A stretch of 6,528 nt of DNA, taken from Candidatus Woesearchaeota archaeon (GTDB taxonomy: Archaea > Nanobdellota > Nanobdellia > Woesearchaeales > GW2011-AR9). Below the pieces are notes generated by a model, which worked only from the letters and a program-made list of their open reading frames with translations, did not search any database and was not told the DNA's origin. Location: contig JACOZM010000056.1 in NCBI GenBank assembly GCA_016181345.1, positions 1 through 6,528 on the forward strand, in the 5' to 3' direction. Both the position numbers and the translations under genes were made by a program. Each line of letters begins with the position of its first letter. The first letter of the stretch is position 1. Below are positions 3,856 through 6,528 of the stretch, in pieces.

Positions 3856-6528
3856 CTAATCCAATCCCGCATATACTCCTGTGCTGGAAGGTGTAGATGA
3901 TGCAGATGTTCCAGAAGAAGTTACTCCGTTTTCGAAATTGACTACTCCTAAAGTTGATGGGATGATGTCTGCGCAGGTTTCAGTGATGGTTTCTCGGGTA
4001 GATTTCATCTGATTATCTCCGTAAATAATACAAGCTTTCGTGTATAAACTCTGGGAGAAATCAACAATGACTCTGGGTAGGTTTAATGCTGCTGACGAAT
4101 TGCCTAAACCTAAATGAATGGTGTTATAATCTCCGAAATTCGTTCCAGGGTAATGGAATAAAGGCTTGCCAGATTCCGGACGATGGTCTTTGCCGGGATA
4201 AGGGTGTTCGGTATCGTAGACGTAAATATTAAAGTCAACTTCCTGTCTGGCTTCGTCCGTGAATTGCGTAAACGCAATATCGCTGGGAGCCGTTACTCCC
4301 CACGTGATTTTATAAAAGTATCCGGTTTGTGGTTGGTCGGTGTCTTCATCATCGTAGCATAATCCGTCTTTACATACTCCACTCGAACAAGGATCTTCTT
4401 CATGACAAGTGATGTATTGGCTGTTTGAGGGTGATCTTTCTGCTTGAATCGACGCTACAGAATGGACACTTCCTCCCGGAACTTCTACGTAACTAGCTCC
4501 AGTTCCTTGAGTTTCAATGTCAAATTTTTGGTCACAGATTGAGGCAGTAAAATATTGTCCTAGATATAACGGAGCGAAAGAAGATTCGATGTCATTTCTG
4601 ATACTCTTATACCAATCTTCATTCCCAAAAATCGCATTACTTAACGCCTGATACTTAGGAACTTGCGTTAAGAACGTGTAAGCGTAAACTCCAGCTGAAG
4701 GGCCTTGCCAATGACGGCCGTTGGCTTGACGGAGATGGTCTAATTTTGATTTTAATTGTTTTGCTGTTTTCTCTAAACCGGGGATTGATTTTCTTTTAGC
4801 TTCGGCCTCTCCTTCTTTTTTCTTGGCGGCGGCTTCTAAAGCTTTTTGGAAGGCTTCTTTTTGATCGGATTTCAATTTTCTATTTCCACTAGCATCGGCA
4901 GCTTCAAAATAAAAATCAAAACTAGTGCCTAATGCAGTAAATTCATCCCCAGTTAATTCCGTTCTATCACTAAATCCTCTTATTGTACTAGCTTGACCAG
5001 TTAATTTTCTGGCTTCATCACCGGCAGTTTGCACCTTTTGTTGTGCGTCGTTATATCTCTGATAAGCCCCTTCTTCTGCTTCTTTTCTTACGGCTTCACT
5101 AAAACGCTCATCATCAGCCAAGTCATCAAAAGCGTCTTCCGCAGCGTCTTGCGCAGTTTCTAATTCACCTTCTGCTGTTTCTACCGCTTTTTTAGCTTTC
5201 TTTAATTCTCCTTCTAATCTGGCTTTTTCAGTTGCACATCCGTTTATTGAGGAATCTAATCCTTCTAATTCCCCTTCTAATCTCTTAACATCTCCTTGCG
5301 CAGTAGCTAAGGCTTCTACTTTATTAGAAAGATCATATTTAGTTTCGATATCTTGGACGGCTTGTTGGAAAGCTTCGCGAGTGTCAGCGGTGGGAGAAGA
5401 AGGCTCTAGCCCGGCAGATTTCTCTGCTTCTCCCTTTCTTCCTTCGACTTTTCTTAATTCTTCAACTGCATTATCATAAGCTTTTTTAGCTTTGATTTCT
5501 TCATCTTGCGCAGTTTCAATTTGAGATTCTAGTAGAGGAATAGTCCTATCTTCTAAAATAGTTATTTTTTGCTTTAAAGCAGCAATAATTCTTTCTTGCG
5601 CTTGACGTTCTGCTTTATGCGCTTCGTCATCAGCTATATTTTCTAAAGCAGTATTTGCTCCCTCTAAATTATCTTGTGCTGTTGATAAGTCTTGTTGAGC
5701 AGACTTTAAATGGCCTTCCAATCCTTCTCTTGCCCTTACTTTACCTTGATATTCTCCTTCAACTTTCTGTACTCCCAAGACAGCAACGGCTCTTTCTTGC
5801 TCTAATAAACGAACTCGTTCTAATTCGGCTTCTTGCCGAATTTTAGTGGCTTGTTCTAATTCTTGTCGAGCATAAATTAAAGCTGTTTCTGGATTTCGCT
5901 GTTTTTCTAAGTCCAATAAGGCTTCGGGAGCTGCTTCTAATAAAGCAAACCATTCCTCATCGGTTAAAGGAGTTGGTCCAATCGTACCCTCAATACCAAT
6001 ACGCCCATCATCCATAAGGACTAAATCACGAGCACTTTCCATAGTGCCATCTAATCTTAGAACCCCCATCTTCGGCAAACCCGTTTCTGGATCTATGAAC
6101 AATTTAACTCCACCTTCATAACCTTCACTCCTTAGGAAATCTGATTGTAACCAAGTAGAACTAACCCCATCTACATACTCAGGCGCAGCTCTTAAAAGGT
6201 TATTATCAAAATATGTTTGCGCAACAGTTGATTTACTCCATTTTGCTTCTTCTTCAGATCCGCCAATTAAACGTTCTTGCCAACCATTTTCGTTCGTGTA
6301 ACGATATTGAATTTTTCCTTCCGAAGAAATGGCGTTATAGATTTGTGCTTCGCTGGAAGGAGGAAGAGTAGGCGTAAATCTATCAGGAACAGCACGATTA
6401 TAATCATAAGGAGTAGTTCCACCTTTTTTTACCAAAACTACTCTTCCGGGGATAATTTCTCCACTAGCAGTAAATGCTTTTTCTGTCTCTGGACGAGAGG
6501 AATCAGCGACTTTAGCGGCGGTTAAAAA
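3856..6528 (-). CDS. Gene A: coiled-coil protein with Cys-containing C-terminal domain, 5' end outside window
   Basis: The frame is open from the window edge to the TAG at 3858-3856, giving 890 visible residues (numbered here from the edge). There is no stop before the edge, so the real start lies upstream. The TTG at 6435 is an internal Leu codon (V-V-L-V-K-K), not a start. Residues 1-200 look globular and acidic. Residues about 200-520 and 556-603 are Ala/Glu/Lys/Gln-rich coiled coil with recurring T-A-Q and E-G-x-L units held in heptad phase. Residues about 604-856 form a compact, aromatic-rich, probably beta-type domain containing a four-Cys cluster (708-724), the motif G-Y-F-Y-K-I-T-W and later cysteines at 833 and 852. 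The last 20 or so residues are Ser/Thr-rich. No membrane helix is visible. I recall this architecture, coiled coil followed by a Y-K-I-T-containing domain, from uncharacterised DPANN proteins, but no function is known to me. Paired cysteines and the tail suggest an extracytoplasmic location (inference). The reading frame is intact, unlike both downstream neighbours. Confidence 0.9.
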   Translation of the reverse strand, partial: FLTAAKVADSSRPETEKAFTASGEIIPGRVVLVKKGGTTPYDYNRAVPDRFTPTLPPSSEAQIYNAISSEGKIQYRYTNENGWQERLIGGSEEEAKWSKSTVAQTYFDNNLLRAAPEYVDGVSSTWLQSDFLRSEGYEGGVKLFIDPETGLPKMGVLRLDGTMESARDLVLMDDGRIGIEGTIGPTPLTDEEWFALLEAAPEALLDLEKQRNPETALIYARQELEQATKIRQEAELERVRLLEQERAVAVLGVQKVEGEYQGKVRAREGLEGHLKSAQQDLSTAQDNLEGANTALENIADDEAHKAERQAQERIIAALKQKITILEDRTIPLLESQIETAQDEEIKAKKAYDNAVEELRKVEGRKGEAEKSAGLEPSSPTADTREAFQQAVQDIETKYDLSNKVEALATAQGDVKRLEGELEGLDSSINGCATEKARLEGELKKAKKAVETAEGELETAQDAAEDAFDDLADDERFSEAVRKEAEEGAYQRYNDAQQKVQTAGDEARKLTGQASTIRGFSDRTELTGDEFTALGTSFDFYFEAADASGNRKLKSDQKEAFQKALEAAAKKKEGEAEAKRKSIPGLEKTAKQLKSKLDHLRQANGRHWQGPSAGVYAYTFLTQVPKYQALSNAIFGNEDWYKSIRNDIESSFAPLYLGQYFTASICDQKFDIETQGTGASYVEVPGGSVHSVASIQAERSPSNSQYITCHEEDPCSSGVCKDGLCYDDEDTDQPQTGYFYKITWGVTAPSDIAFTQFTDEARQEVDFNIYVYDTEHPYPGKDHRPESGKPLFHYPGTNFGDYNTIHLGLGNSSAALNLPRVIVDFSQSLYTKACIIYGDNQMKSTRETITETCADIIPSTLGVVNFENGVTSSGTSASSTPSSTGVYAGLD
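4357..4407 (-). other. Four-cysteine motif in gene A C-terminal domain
   Basis: Visible residues 708-724 contain four cysteines spaced C-x5-C-x4-C-x4-C, with the core S-S-G-V-C-K-D-G-L-C, followed directly by a run of acidic residues (D-D-E-D-T-D). Short C-x-x-G-x-C-x-x-G-x-C motifs of this type are common in secreted archaeal and bacterial proteins and usually form disulfides. A metal site cannot be excluded. The acidic run could bind cations (inference). Confidence 0.6.
4969..5931 (-). other. Main coiled-coil segment of gene A
   Basis: Visible residues about 200-520 are almost free of Pro and aromatic residues and dense in Ala, Glu, Lys and Gln. Recurrent units are S/T-A-Q (first residue at 276, 283, 339, 409 and 458) and x-E-G-x-[LY] or similar (256, 270, 361, 417, 438, 452). 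The spacings within each set are multiples of seven, and the core Ala or Leu of both sets falls in the same heptad position. Pro residues at 331 and 376-379 mark two probable interruptions. A second shorter coil follows at about 556-603 (around 4863-4720). The repetition is also visible in the DNA as recurring CTTGCGCAG and CTTCTAAT words on the plus strand. Confidence 0.85.

Noticed and set aside
3844..3856. GAAAA-TGT-TTTTC hairpin as a terminator of gene A
   Set aside because: Five AT-dominated base pairs overlapping the stop codon are too weak, and no clear following T-tract is present on the minus strand.
5655..5846. Plus-strand 63-codon Leu-rich frame resembling a membrane peptide
   Set aside because: The Leu richness is the complement of Gln/Glu/Lys codons in the gene A coiled coil; an antisense artefact.
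6277..6525. Plus-strand 82-codon frame
   Set aside because: Antisense to the intact gene A frame, with no signals of its own.

Overview
The window reads as an AT-rich archaeal chromosome segment, most likely from a DPANN lineage of the Woesearchaeota/Pacearchaeota kind (inference, moderate confidence). Three things point there. Gene B carries an N-terminal KKGQVTVFIIIGI membrane-anchor motif, and I recall this motif, together with the downstream E-x-C-L-x-x-T-A-E-x-G-L-x-x-L-G-x-Q-G-G-Y-I block, from DPANN membrane proteins. Gene B has a textbook archaeal TATA box placed for a nearly leaderless transcript. Gene C has an archaeal-type GGTG ribosome-binding site. No RNA gene, CRISPR array, transposase or plus-strand gene can be supported.

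All coding sequence lies on the minus strand, so transcription runs from high to low coordinates. Gene A (3856 to beyond 6528) is a coiled-coil protein whose N-terminus lies outside the window. It ends in a Cys-containing beta-type domain and a Ser/Thr-rich tail. A 120-bp gap with a clear promoter (3736-3855) separates it from gene B (1226-3735), a membrane-anchored protein of about 836 residues with extracytoplasmic domains. A 187-bp gap (1039-1225) holds a cluster of AAGGAT repeats and the probable promoter of gene C (from 1026 past position 1), a secreted protein built from Ig-like repeat modules.

The main result is that genes B and C are each split by a single-base frameshift of the same polarity: one base is missing relative to a continuous reading frame. 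In B the shift falls between 2581 and 2545, and adding one G to a GGG run restores a continuous protein. In C it falls between 439 and 424, and one extra A or T there restores the frame. Neither downstream fragment has a credible start of its own, and both clearly continue the upstream protein. Consensus or assembly error is the simplest explanation. True gene decay or recoding remain possible.

Taken together the three genes look like a cell-envelope cluster: a coiled-coil protein, a single-pass anchored protein with a transthyretin/carboxypeptidase-regulatory-like domain, and an Ig-repeat secreted protein. I do not recognise a biochemical function for any of them. A shared role in surface structure or contact with other cells is inference from architecture and adjacency only.
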